Positions 26,257 through 34,943 of a stretch of 64,000 nt of DNA are shown here, piece by piece; within the stretch, counting starts at the first letter, position 1; every line of letters starts with the position of its first letter. The stretch lies in NCBI GenBank assembly GCA_002452265.1, contig DKEW01000086.1, positions 29,633 through 93,632 of the forward strand, read 5' to 3'. The stretch is from Pelobacter sp. UBA6812. Its GTDB lineage: Bacteria > Desulfobacterota > Desulfuromonadia > Desulfuromonadales > Syntrophotaleaceae. The notes under the pieces were generated by a model that was not told where the DNA came from, made no database searches, and was given only the letters and a program-made list of their open reading frames with translations. A program made the position numbers and the translations under genes.

Positions 26257-27917
26257 GCCGTCTCCACCGAAGCAGCCTCTTCCAGGTTCAGCTCTTTAAT
26301 GGCCATCTCACGCAATTTGAATTTTTGTATTTTACCGCTGGCGGTCATCGGAAAATCATCGACGAATTTGACGTAGCGGGGCACCTTGTAATTGGCGATA
26401 CTGCCGCGACAAAAATTCACGATGTCCTCGACAGTGGCAGAGGTGTTTTCTTTAAGCTTGATCGCGGCCATGACCTGCTCGCCATATTTGGCATCGGGAA
26501 CACCATACACCTGCACATCGGCAACCTTGGGATAGGTGTAAAGAAATTCTTCGATCTCCCGGGGATAGATATTTTCCCCACCACGAATAATCATGTTTTT
26601 AATACGGCCGGTAATCTTACAGTAACCGTTTTCATCCATTACCGCCAGGTCACCTGTGTGCAACCAGCCATCCGTATCGATAACCCTGGCAGTTTCTTCG
26701 GGCATCTTGTAATAACCTTTCATCACAAGATAACCGCGCGTGCAAAGTTCACCTTGACGACCAGGAGCAAGAGCCTCACCGGTCTCGATATCCACGATTT
26801 TCACCTCAACTTCCGGCAGTGCACGTCCGACGGTGGCAACGCGCAACTCCAAAGGGTCATCGGTGCGAGTCTGGGTGATAACCGGCGAAGACTCGGTCTG
26901 ACCGTAGGCGATAGTGATTTCGGTCATGTACATCTCGCGAATAACACGCTTCATGACCTCTGTGGGACAAGGGGACCCGGCCATGATACCGGTACGCAAA
27001 CTGCTTAAATCATAGCGAGGGAAGTTTGGATGGTCGAGTTCAGCGATAAACATGGTGGGTACGCCATGCACTGCAGTACATCGCTCAGATGCAATGGTTC
27101 GCAACACAACTTCAGGATTGAAAACCTCTACAGGAACCATGGTACTGCCATGGGTGACGCATGCCAGCACGCCAAGCACACAGCCAAAACAATGAAAAAA
27201 CGGTACAGGAATGCACAACCGGTCCTTTTCGGTAAAACGCATGCACTCACCGATATTAAATCCATTATTGATGATATTGTAATGGGTCAGCATCACCCCC
27301 TTGGGAAAACCGGTCGTACCCGAGGTGTACTGCATATTGATGACTTCATGCTCGGCCAGAGTTGCTTTTACAGCAGTCAACCGGTCATCGGACACCCCTT
27401 GCCCAAGAGCCTCGATAGCGTCCCAGCGATGCATTCCAGCATAATCGTGGCCGCCCAAAAAGACCACATTTTTGAGAAATGGCAGGCGTTGTGACTGCAG
27501 TTCTCCCGGAGTCGTATCGCGCAATTCAGGCACCACACTATAGAGCGTTTCCACATAATCGGTGTCCTTGAACCCCTGAACAAGAAACAAGGTGGTGGAA
27601 TCGGACTGTTTCAGAACATATTCCAACTCGACGGCTTTGTAATTGGTATTAACTGTCACCAGGATAGCGCCAATTTTAGCGGATGCGAACTGCAGGACAA
27701 CCCACTCGGGTACGTTGGTAGCCCAGATAGCTACATGATCACCTTTTTTTACACCCATGGCCAACAAACCTTTGGCCACACGATCACAAACAGCATCGAA
27801 TTCCTGGTAGGAATATCGCAAATCACGATCGGGATAGACCAAGGCATCATTATCCGGATACCGTGTTGCAATATCCCCCAGCAGTTGCCCCATGGTAAAG
27901 TGCAGTTGTTTGCTCAT
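26253..27917 (-). CDS. AMP-dependent acyl-CoA synthetase
   Basis: 554 residues, full ANL-family length. ATP/AMP motif YTSGTTGFPKGVMLTHYN, acyl-adenylate motif YGQTESSPV, hinge region DGWLHTGDLAVMDENGYCKI, GRIKNMIIRGGENIYP, and the catalytic lysine region TASGKIQKF. It resembles medium/long-chain fatty acid CoA ligases (FadD/AcsA-like group) and would activate a carboxylic acid to its CoA thioester in the cytoplasm. GGAAGG lies before the ATG. It forms a two-gene unit with the M24 peptidase. The chain-length preference cannot be read from these motifs. Confidence 0.92.
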   Translation of the reverse strand: MSKQLHFTMGQLLGDIATRYPDNDALVYPDRDLRYSYQEFDAVCDRVAKGLLAMGVKKGDHVAIWATNVPEWVVLQFASAKIGAILVTVNTNYKAVELEYVLKQSDSTTLFLVQGFKDTDYVETLYSVVPELRDTTPGELQSQRLPFLKNVVFLGGHDYAGMHRWDAIEALGQGVSDDRLTAVKATLAEHEVINMQYTSGTTGFPKGVMLTHYNIINNGFNIGECMRFTEKDRLCIPVPFFHCFGCVLGVLACVTHGSTMVPVEVFNPEVVLRTIASERCTAVHGVPTMFIAELDHPNFPRYDLSSLRTGIMAGSPCPTEVMKRVIREMYMTEITIAYGQTESSPVITQTRTDDPLELRVATVGRALPEVEVKIVDIETGEALAPGRQGELCTRGYLVMKGYYKMPEETARVIDTDGWLHTGDLAVMDENGYCKITGRIKNMIIRGGENIYPREIEEFLYTYPKVADVQVYGVPDAKYGEQVMAAIKLKENTSATVEDIVNFCRGSIANYKVPRYVKFVDDFPMTASGKIQKFKLREMAIKELNLEEAASVETA

Positions 27918-28100
27918 TTCGCAATATCCTTCCCTGCAATCTGCAAGACGTTTTCTATTTACACCTGATTCGTTCTAAAAATAAAACATCGTATTTAATT
28001 GGAGATTTGAATACCATAAAGCTTTGGACAGGTCAAACGCTAATCGGACACACAAGTTATTGTGAATAAAATGAATTTCTTTAAACGAAGACAAAGAAAA

Positions 28101-28118
28101 ACGCCCCGGTCGGGGCGT
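28101..28118 (-). terminator. Rho-independent terminator after the receiver-PilZ gene
   Basis: ACGCCCC (28101-28107) pairs with GGGGCGT (28112-28118) around a 4-base loop. On the minus strand the stem is followed by TTTTTCTTTG. It lies 35 bases beyond the stop at 28154. Confidence 0.85.
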
Positions 28119-28153
28119 ATGGAAAAGATGATTAAAGGCGAGAAACGCGCCCG

Positions 28154-28885
28154 CTACCAATCAGGAACGACGAGAGAGCGCATGACAAAAGAACGAACAA
28201 GTGCCATATCCTCAAGAGTCAGATCAAAAAACTGAAGACCCATCCCGGGAGGAAGGCGCGAATGACTTGGACCATCCGCTTGGTTGATCCACGCTACCCT
28301 GGCCTTGCAGCGAACAACATCATGGTGCCCGGGGAGGGTAAAATCGAGCTGCAGCTGCGTCCCGACAGACAAAGGTTCTTCCGTTTCGATGAAAATCCCC
28401 CCGGTGCTTATATTAATGGAAAAATGGGTCAGTGCATGCTCCCCGGAAGGTTCGCGATACGTGACATGCATTTTCGCTTCAACACGCGGCGCGGCGCGGC
28501 GGGGAAGTTTCAGATGTTTTTCAACGGCACTGAGAAACTGGTGACGCCGGGGTGGTTTAAGCAAAATATCGTCGCACCCGGCGCGCTGACAACGCAAAAA
28601 ATCATCAGCCCGGTTCGGCTGAACAACGAGCACTACGGGGACATGGCATAGTTCCGCATGCGCTTTAAACCTGAGGCAAAGTTCGTCTCCGCACATCTCC
28701 CTCAGCTGTAATCCCATGAAAATAATGTCCGGATGATGGGTGATGGCGGTTTCATAAACCTCCTGTGCGCTGCTTGCCAGCAAAATGTCATAGTGTTCCC
28801 GGCGGAAAAAACTTTTTTCAACCTCGAGAATCGTACTGGCACCATCAGCCAGCAGAATGGTTGTTTTTGCATTCTGTGGCAACAT
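28154..28885 (-). CDS. Degenerate receiver domain fused to PilZ
   Basis: 243 residues. The N-terminal 120 residues follow the receiver fold (TILLADGAST, HPDIIFMGLQL, CDDILLKPP), but the phosphoacceptor aspartate is replaced by Gly (FMGLQL where xxDxx is expected) and the acidic pair is DG; the switch Lys is kept. The C-terminal PilZ domain has RAAPR (RxxxR) and NISTGGIF (N/DxSxxG), the two cyclic-di-GMP binding motifs. It is likely a cyclic-di-GMP effector whose receiver cannot be phosphorylated in the normal way and may instead act in protein binding. ATG 28885 or GTG 28888 could start it. It is monocistronic with its own terminator. Confidence 0.87.
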   Translation of the reverse strand: MLPQNAKTTILLADGASTILEVEKSFFRREHYDILLASSAQEVYETAITHHPDIIFMGLQLREMCGDELCLRFKAHAELCHVPVVLVVQPNRADDFLRCQRAGCDDILLKPPRRHQFLSAVEKHLKLPRRAAPRVEAKMHVTYREPSGEHALTHFSINISTGGIFIETEEPLSVGTQLQLDFTLPGHHDVVRCKARVAWINQADGPSHSRLPPGMGLQFFDLTLEDMALVRSFVMRSLVVPDW

Positions 28886-28946
28886 CACGTTCTCTATCCC
28901 CTTAAAAAATTAAATGAACCGGATATGTTCTCCCAATAATCTGGAC

Positions 28947-29648
28947 TCAGCGGAATCGAACCTTGCGTACACCTTCATAAGCAGCGATATCATCAACCAG
29001 ATCGAAGGAAGTCATACCCCCATATCTGGAAACGACAAAATCGTAACGAACTTCTCCTGCCACCTTATCCTTTTCCACCGCAGTTTCAACCAGACGCCAG
29101 CCACCGGAAGCAAGAAATCCCTCGAGAATTTGGCGCATGGCCGGATCAAGATCACAATAAACCGTCAGGTTGGCATAGCGAACCTTGGCCATCCTCTTTT
29201 CAACGCGTTTGAGAAACATCAAGGTGCCAACAGACATCCCCGTAACCAACACTGCAAGCAGATACAATCCCGCTCCTGCCGCCATACCGATCCCGGCAGC
29301 CACCCACAGACAAGCGGCGGTAGTTAATCCGCGGACAGCGGAACCATCCTTTATAATGGCCCCAGCACCCAAAAATCCGATGCCGGTGACTATCTGGGCT
29401 GCTACCCTGCCCGGATCGACGCGAACTGCACTGGCGCTTGTCAGGTGGTTATATTTCAAGAAGAAAAATTCCGAAATCACCATCATCAGACAGGCCCCAA
29501 GGGCTACCAGTAAGTGCGTTCGGAATCCAGCCGGGCGGCCATGAATTTCCCGTTCAAAGCCAAGCATCCCTCCAAGCACAGCCGCAAGAACCAACCTGCC
29601 CAAAAGGGAAAAATCGTAATGTAGTATTCCGGAAACAACAAGATCCAT
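28947..29648 (-). CDS. MgtC/SapB family membrane protein
   Basis: 233 residues from ATG 29648. The membrane domain has LVLAAVLGGMLGFEREIHGRP and IGFLGAGAIIKDG, the classic MgtC signatures, with GLTTAACLWVAAGIGMAAG after them. The C-terminal soluble part (about 150-233) is ACT-like. Family members help bacteria cope with low magnesium or modulate the F-ATPase; the role here is unknown. An in-frame GTG at 29687 overlaps mogA and gives an alternative start; neither start has a clear ribosome site. It follows MOSC and MogA genes on the same strand but is not obviously related to them in function. Confidence 0.85.
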   Translation of the reverse strand: MDLVVSGILHYDFSLLGRLVLAAVLGGMLGFEREIHGRPAGFRTHLLVALGACLMMVISEFFFLKYNHLTSASAVRVDPGRVAAQIVTGIGFLGAGAIIKDGSAVRGLTTAACLWVAAGIGMAAGAGLYLLAVLVTGMSVGTLMFLKRVEKRMAKVRYANLTVYCDLDPAMRQILEGFLASGGWRLVETAVEKDKVAGEVRYDFVVSRYGGMTSFDLVDDIAAYEGVRKVRFR

Positions 29649-29661
29649 ATATATACCAGGC

Positions 29662-30159
29662 TTAACGCGCGCAGTCCGAGGGATCACCCTTCAATTTCTT
29701 CAAACCATGTCCCAGGGCCGGCATGACAACTTCAAGATTCTCACGCACCCCCTTGGGGCTTCCTGGCAAGTTTATGATCATGGACTGGCGGCGTACCCCA
29801 ACCTTTGCCCGGGACAACATGGCGTGAGGGGTTTTTTGCATACTTGCCACCCGCATGGCCTCGGCCATACCTGGGATTTCCCAATCGAGGACGCGTGCTG
29901 TAGCCTCTGGAGTAACATCCCGTGGACTTAGTCCCGTACCGCCGGTGGTAAGAATAAGATCAACCTTATCGGTATCCACCCACTTCACAAGCGTTTCGAC
30001 AATAATCTCTGCATCATCGGGTATAACCTGGTAATGCGTGACCTTACCCAGCGGAGCAACCATGTCACGAATAACCTGGCCACTGAGGTCTTCCCTCTCG
30101 CCTCGTGAACCCTTATCCGATAGAGTTAATATCCCGATAGTAAAGGCGTAATCCGTCAT
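29662..30159 (-). CDS. mogA: Molybdenum cofactor biosynthesis protein, MogA/MoaB type
   Basis: 165 residues with GILTLSDKGSRGEREDLSG at the start, the molybdopterin-binding signature TTGGTGLSPRDVTPEAT, and the INLPGSPKGVRENLE segment. MogA-type proteins adenylylate molybdopterin before metal insertion; MoaB is a close relative and the two are hard to separate without alignment. GAGGAG precedes the ATG, which overlaps the MOSC gene stop as ATGA. With the MOSC gene it forms a molybdenum-cofactor unit. The organism is likely to use molybdenum or tungsten oxidoreductases. Confidence 0.9.
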   Translation of the reverse strand: MTDYAFTIGILTLSDKGSRGEREDLSGQVIRDMVAPLGKVTHYQVIPDDAEIIVETLVKWVDTDKVDLILTTGGTGLSPRDVTPEATARVLDWEIPGMAEAMRVASMQKTPHAMLSRAKVGVRRQSMIINLPGSPKGVRENLEVVMPALGHGLKKLKGDPSDCAR

Positions 30160-30617
30160 GCAGGGTTCTCCTCGGCAACCGGTGGCAGCACCAGGACCTC
30201 ATCGCCGGTTTTAATAGAACCGCCCTTAAGAACCACGGCAAAGATACCTTCCTTCGGCATGACACAATCACCGGCCTGATAATAGATGGCGCAGCGTGTA
30301 TGACAGACTTTGCCAATCTGGGAAACTTCAAGCATCACCTGATCCCCGATCTGCAAGCGCGTACCGATAGGCAGGGTAAACAGTTCGATCCCTTCGGTAG
30401 TAAGATTCTCGGCAAAATCCCCCGGTCCGACATCAAGTCCCTTAGCCTGCATGGAGGCGATACTCTCCATGGCCAATAGACTGACCTGACGATGCCAGTC
30501 ACCACCGTGACCATCCCCCTCAAGACCAAACCCTTCAACCAGAACTCCGTGCCCCACATCTTTTTTGCGGCCACCTTTTTCTGGACTGGTGCATACAGCT
30601 ACAATCTTGCCTTTCAT
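30156..30617 (-). CDS. MOSC-domain protein
   Basis: 153 residues from ATG 30617 with AAAGGGGAG just upstream. It shows the MOSC pattern: KGKIVAVCTSPEKG at the start, GLEGDGHGGDWHRQVSLL, GPGDFAENLTTEGI, and the conserved cysteine in KVCHTRCAIYY. MOSC proteins are sulfur carriers or ligands for molybdenum cofactor sulfuration. Stand-alone short forms like this one next to mogA are common in Desulfuromonadia and their precise step is not established. It is followed by mogA with ATGA overlap. A strong inverted repeat lies about 70-95 bases upstream. Confidence 0.88.
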   Translation of the reverse strand: MKGKIVAVCTSPEKGGRKKDVGHGVLVEGFGLEGDGHGGDWHRQVSLLAMESIASMQAKGLDVGPGDFAENLTTEGIELFTLPIGTRLQIGDQVMLEVSQIGKVCHTRCAIYYQAGDCVMPKEGIFAVVLKGGSIKTGDEVLVLPPVAEENPA

Positions 30618-30686
30618 AAATCTTCTCCCCTTTAAACGCACAGTCCACACCCCGGTGGCTATGGATCGCTTAAAATTGTCACGTTG

Positions 30687-30712
30687 CGTCTTGCAATCCC
30701 TTATGCAAGACG
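30687..30712 (-). promoter_or_regulatory. Inverted repeat upstream of the MOSC-mogA unit
   Basis: CGTCTTGCA (30687-30695) and TGCAAGACG (30704-30712) form a perfect 9-bp inverted repeat with an 8-base centre. It could be an operator for a dimeric regulator or an mRNA leader hairpin. No known molybdate-regulator consensus or molybdenum cofactor riboswitch is recognised. Confidence 0.4.
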
Positions 30713-30815
30713 TATTTGCCAGTTACGATTAATTTCTAAAATATCCACGTTTGACAAAAATACTACAAATCATTGAATACCCGAACATAAGGTTCAAATA
30801 CCCGGGTAAATAAAA

Positions 30816-31769
30816 TCAACGACGTTTATCCTTGGCCAACAACATACGCCGCGCATTGTTAACAATGACTGGTGAAATCTCGCGGCTTTTCACCAGGTTT
30901 TTCAAATCTTTCTCCGTCAGCACCCCCATAAATCTCAAAGCATTGCCCAAAGGGGTGCGCGGATGCATGACCAGGGCAAGCTTGATACTGTAATTTTTGA
31001 TCCACTCTCTATTTAGAAGAATAAGGCGAATAAGCTCATCATTGGTCGATTTATTGCGGGCAATGGCATAAACCTCGCCCTCGGTAATTCGCGGATTTTT
31101 CAGTACGGCGGATGAAACCAGCTTGTTGGAATCATTGATCAGCAGTCCACGCCATTCCTTATCACCGGTCTGAGCCGCCTTAATCTTTTCCGCCACCCCC
31201 ATGTGCATAGTCATCTGATACTTGCTGAGATGTTCGGAACTTTCCGTCTCTTCGGCAGGATCAGGCTCTTCCGAAGTTTCTGTGTTTGAGTCTTCGGAAT
31301 CGACACCCTCCCGATTCTCATCGGGCGTCCCCCCCTGAGATAATTCGGTTCTGTCTGCCGGCTTGTCCTCTGTATTTTGATGGGCAGCGGCCAGCAGATC
31401 ATGGCGCACCCTATCCGGCAGCGAAGGATTTGCGATCAACAAGGTATCCAGCCCATGACGACCTGCGTAGCGTTTGGCCAAAAACGTGAGCAAACGAGGG
31501 TGTAATCCGGAATCCGTGGCCAGAAGCCGCAGTTGTTCCCCCGGGAACAGCTCGAGAGCCTGTCGGGTTTCAAGGCGCAGTTCACGATCCGCCCCCTGTC
31601 CGAAATACACCAGCAAGGTCATGCGTTCGGCATCGGAGAGATCCAGTTGCCCCCTAATGGCCTGCAATTGCTGATCCCGATCATCACGACCAGCAACGAT
31701 ACGGGCAACCCGAGAAGATACTTTAAGGCGTACCGACTGTTTAGTTTTTTGAGAATCGGATTCATTCAT
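30816..31769 (-). CDS. Conserved helical protein of unknown function
   Basis: 317 residues with no signal peptide or membrane segment. The N-terminal 135 residues are helical and repeat-like (LDLSDAERMTLLVYFGQGADRE, TDSGLHPRLLTFLAKRY, ANPSLPDRVRHDLL). A charged low-complexity acidic linker (about 140-180, Glu/Ser/Asp rich) leads to a helical C-terminal part (MTMHMGVAEKIKAAQTGDK, SAVLKNPRITEGEVYAIA, ALVMHPRTPLGNALRFM) whose units resemble leucine-rich-repeat-variant or HEAT-type repeats. I do not recognise a catalytic motif. The gene is alone, with the EF-G terminator upstream and 166 bases before the MOSC unit. A role as a protein-binding platform is a guess. Confidence 0.7.
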   Translation of the reverse strand: MNESDSQKTKQSVRLKVSSRVARIVAGRDDRDQQLQAIRGQLDLSDAERMTLLVYFGQGADRELRLETRQALELFPGEQLRLLATDSGLHPRLLTFLAKRYAGRHGLDTLLIANPSLPDRVRHDLLAAAHQNTEDKPADRTELSQGGTPDENREGVDSEDSNTETSEEPDPAEETESSEHLSKYQMTMHMGVAEKIKAAQTGDKEWRGLLINDSNKLVSSAVLKNPRITEGEVYAIARNKSTNDELIRLILLNREWIKNYSIKLALVMHPRTPLGNALRFMGVLTEKDLKNLVKSREISPVIVNNARRMLLAKDKRR

Positions 31770-31801
31770 GGATAGTTACATGCCACTGTTCAGCAAAAAG
31801 G

Positions 31802-31836
31802 ATGGCCGCCGGCGGATGGCTTACACCGGCGGCCAT
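31802..31836 (-). terminator. Terminator after the EF-G gene
   Basis: An 11-bp perfect stem (ATGGCCGCCGG at 31802-31812 with 31826-31836) and 13-base loop, followed on the minus strand by CCTTTTTGC. It lies 25 bases past the stop. Confidence 0.85.
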
Positions 31837-31860
31837 GGTCTTAGCAAAAACGATTGCCGA

Positions 31861-33939
31861 TTATTCCTCACGCTTCAATTCGGCAAGAAGCTTGGCGGTC
31901 AGATGGGCAGGCACATCTTCATAGTGAGAGAATTCCATGGTAAACATCCCGCGGTCCGAAGTCATGGATCGAAGTTCAGGGGAATATTTAAGCACCTCGG
32001 CCAAGGGCACAAGCACATTGACCTGCTGATTACCACCTTTGGGGTCCATCCCTAAAACCTTGCCACGCCGGGAGTTCATATCTCCGATCACATCCCCGAC
32101 ACACTCATCCGGAACCGTAATTTCCATTTTCATGATAGGCTCCAGCAGTACCGGTGAAGCCATCTCGGCACCTTTTTTAAACCCCATGGAGCCGGCGATT
32201 TTAAAAGCCATTTCCGAGGAATCGACGGTATGAAAGGAACCGTCAAAAAGCGTCGCTTTAAAATCTACTGTTGGAAACCCGGCAAGAACACCAGAAGCCG
32301 CTGCATCATGAATACCCTTTTCAACGGCTGGGATGTATTGACGTGGTACCGCACCACCAACAACTTTATCCTCGAACTGAAAACCTTCGCCACGCTTCAA
32401 AGGAGTGAATTCAAGCCACACGTCGGCATATTGGCCCCGGCCACCTGACTGTTTTTTATACTTACTCTGCAACTTGGCAGTGCCGCGCAAGGTCTCCCGA
32501 TAGGGTACTTTGGGTTCCTTGAGCTCAACCTCGACATTGAACTTGCGTTTAAGCTTTTCAACCGTGACTTCCACATGAACCTGTCCCATCCCTGACAGTA
32601 TCAATTCATGGGTTTCCTCATCGCGCACAAGCTGCAAAGTAGGATCCTCTTCGACCAGTCGTTGCAAGGACGAATGGATTTTATCCTCATCATTTTTGCT
32701 GCGTGCTTCAAGCGCAAAGGAAATAACCGGTTTCATCGGCGCGGGAAAATCAAGACGGATGGCGTGCGCACCGTCGCAAAGGGTGTCGCCGGTAACGGTT
32801 TCCTTCAGCTTGGCAACCGCCACAATCTCACCCGGCCGGGCCACATCGACAGTTACCTGTTTCTTACCGACCATTTTGAAAAGTTGTCCAATACGCTCCG
32901 CACTTTCACGGTTGGTATTATAGGTCGTCGAATCGGACTTGATTTGTCCGGAATAAACACGTAACAGATTCAGCTTGCCGGTATAAGGATCGCTGATGGT
33001 CTTAAATACCAGTGCTGAAAACGGTGCATCGGCGGTTGGCAGACGCTCGACCATTTCTTCCGTCTTCGGCGTAATTCCGATGGCTGCGGGGCGATCTCCC
33101 GGAGACGGCAGGCACAAGTTAATTGCATCAAGCAAAAAAGATACTCCACGGTTGGCAGGGCCGCTGCCGCACAATACCGGCACAATATCACCAGCCAGGG
33201 TCGCAGCTCGCAACCCGGAGCGGATTTCATCCTCTGCCAGGTTGTCTTCTTCAAGGTATTTTTCCATCAGCACATCGTCGGTTTCGGCTGCTGCTTCCAC
33301 CAGCGCGATGCGCTGAATCTGCGCCTCCTCAAGCAATTCATCAGGAATTGCTACAGGTTCAACGCCGTCATCGGCCTCATCGTTAAACAGGTACGCTTGC
33401 ATGGTGATGAGATCGATCAAGCCCCTAAAAGAGCTTTCCGCACCAATCGGTACCACCAAGGGTATGGCCCGTATCGACAAGGATTCCGTCATGGAGGCCA
33501 CCGCGTTGTTGAAATTGGCCCGCTCGCGATCCATTTTACTTACGAACGCTACCGCCGGAAGATTATACTCGCGCCCCCACTCCCATATCTTCTGAGTTTG
33601 GGATTTAACCCCGGAAATAGCAGAAGCCAGTAAAACCAGGCTGTCAACCACGCGCAGACTGTTGCGCGTATCGTGCAGAAAGTTTGCGTACCCCGGGGTA
33701 TCGAGGATGTTCAACTCATGCTCCTTCCATGGAAGGAAGCAGGAACTGACATCGATGGAACTGGTTCGTTTGATCTCCTCAGGCTGGTGATCCATCAACG
33801 AACTGCCGTCATCGACCCGCCCCAGCCGGTCTGTCACCCCACTGCAGAACAGCATGGCCTCGACCAGGGAGGTCTTACCCGCCCCGCCGTGAGCAACAAC
33901 TCCAAAATTCCTCAATCTAGCCGTGTCGTACTTTCCCAT
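31861..33939 (-). CDS. Elongation factor G-like GTPase (second type)
   Basis: 692 residues from ATG 33939, preceded by AAGGGAGA; an upstream in-frame start at 33987 has no ribosome site. G1 is AHGGAGKTS, G3 LDTPGYANF, and G4 reads SKMD in place of the usual NKMD. Domains II-V follow, with the domain IV loop region GGRGQYADVWLEF and the C-terminal MNSRRGKVLGMDPKG typical of EF-G. The short G domain and divergent G motifs match the EF-G2/FusA2 type found in Desulfuromonadia beside a canonical EF-G that would sit in the str operon. It probably acts on ribosomes in translocation or recycling, but its special role is not known. Monocistronic, own terminator. Confidence 0.88.
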   Translation of the reverse strand: MGKYDTARLRNFGVVAHGGAGKTSLVEAMLFCSGVTDRLGRVDDGSSLMDHQPEEIKRTSSIDVSSCFLPWKEHELNILDTPGYANFLHDTRNSLRVVDSLVLLASAISGVKSQTQKIWEWGREYNLPAVAFVSKMDRERANFNNAVASMTESLSIRAIPLVVPIGAESSFRGLIDLITMQAYLFNDEADDGVEPVAIPDELLEEAQIQRIALVEAAAETDDVLMEKYLEEDNLAEDEIRSGLRAATLAGDIVPVLCGSGPANRGVSFLLDAINLCLPSPGDRPAAIGITPKTEEMVERLPTADAPFSALVFKTISDPYTGKLNLLRVYSGQIKSDSTTYNTNRESAERIGQLFKMVGKKQVTVDVARPGEIVAVAKLKETVTGDTLCDGAHAIRLDFPAPMKPVISFALEARSKNDEDKIHSSLQRLVEEDPTLQLVRDEETHELILSGMGQVHVEVTVEKLKRKFNVEVELKEPKVPYRETLRGTAKLQSKYKKQSGGRGQYADVWLEFTPLKRGEGFQFEDKVVGGAVPRQYIPAVEKGIHDAAASGVLAGFPTVDFKATLFDGSFHTVDSSEMAFKIAGSMGFKKGAEMASPVLLEPIMKMEITVPDECVGDVIGDMNSRRGKVLGMDPKGGNQQVNVLVPLAEVLKYSPELRSMTSDRGMFTMEFSHYEDVPAHLTAKLLAELKREE

Positions 33940-34112
33940 GGTATCTCCCTTCATTTTCCCCGCCGGGGGAACGCGCTTGAGGATCACATCTCAGGAAACA
34001 ACGAACGCTGCGATACATAAAACGGCATCGCTGCCTATGACATCGTATCGGCAGTTACCTGCCGGATTAAACATGAGGAACAATCTTTCGGTCATGTGCC
34101 CGCGAAGGCGCA

Positions 34113-34880
34113 TTACCCTTTGTTGCGTAAATACAGGATACGTAAACCTTCCAGAGTCAGATCAGGATCTACCTCGTTTATGGTTTGAGTTTCATTGGCT
34201 ATCAGCGTGGCCAAACCGCCGGTGGCGACGACCAGAGGATCGTCGCGGGTCTCTTTTTTCATGCGTTCGACGATACCGTCGACTAATCCGACATAACCAA
34301 AAAAGAGTCCGGACTGAATACTGTTGACCGTATTTTTAGCCACTACGAAAGGAGGCTTGCATACTTCCACCCGCGGCAATTTACTGGCCTTTTCGAACAG
34401 GGCATCGGCGCTGATCTTAAGTCCGGGGGCGATGGCGCCCCCTTGGTACTGGCCTTTAGCGGTTACATAATCAAAGGTCGTGGCGGTGCCAAAATCGACA
34501 ACGATCAGGCTGCGCTGCCAGCGGGCAAAAGGGGCTACGGCATTGACAATGCGGTCGGCTCCCACCTCTCGTGGATTTTCATAAAGAATCGGCATGCCGG
34601 TCTTGATACCGGGACCCACCACATAGGGCAAGCGACCGACATATTTGCTGCAAAGGATTTCAATAGCCTGCAGTGTCGGCGGTACAACACTGGAGACAAT
34701 AACATCTTCAATGCGATCAAAAGAAACGTTGGCCAGACGCAATAATTCGTGCAACAGCATGGCATATTCATCACCGGTCCGCCCCTTGTCGGTGGTAATC
34801 CGCCAATTGTGAGCCAACGTCTGCCCCTCATAAAGCCCCACCACGGTGTTGGTGTTGCCGACATCGATAACAAGCAGCAT
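34113..34880 (-). CDS. coaX: Type III pantothenate kinase
   Basis: 255 residues. It begins LLVIDVGNTNTVVGLYEG (phosphate-1 motif), with TGDEYAMLLHELL, the DFGTATTFDYV phosphate-2 motif and GGAIAPGLKISADALF, all diagnostic of CoaX. It phosphorylates pantothenate, the first step to coenzyme A, and is insensitive to CoA feedback and requires a monovalent cation as known for the family. AAAGGA lies before the ATG. It is the last gene of nadC-birA-coaX, a cofactor set in the usual Desulfuromonadia order. Confidence 0.95.
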   Translation of the reverse strand: MLLVIDVGNTNTVVGLYEGQTLAHNWRITTDKGRTGDEYAMLLHELLRLANVSFDRIEDVIVSSVVPPTLQAIEILCSKYVGRLPYVVGPGIKTGMPILYENPREVGADRIVNAVAPFARWQRSLIVVDFGTATTFDYVTAKGQYQGGAIAPGLKISADALFEKASKLPRVEVCKPPFVVAKNTVNSIQSGLFFGYVGLVDGIVERMKKETRDDPLVVATGGLATLIANETQTINEVDPDLTLEGLRILYLRNKG

Positions 34881-34943
34881 AGTTTTCCTTTGAAATTTCC
34901 GATTTATATCGGCATCCTTGCAGGAAGGCCGATAAAATATCCA

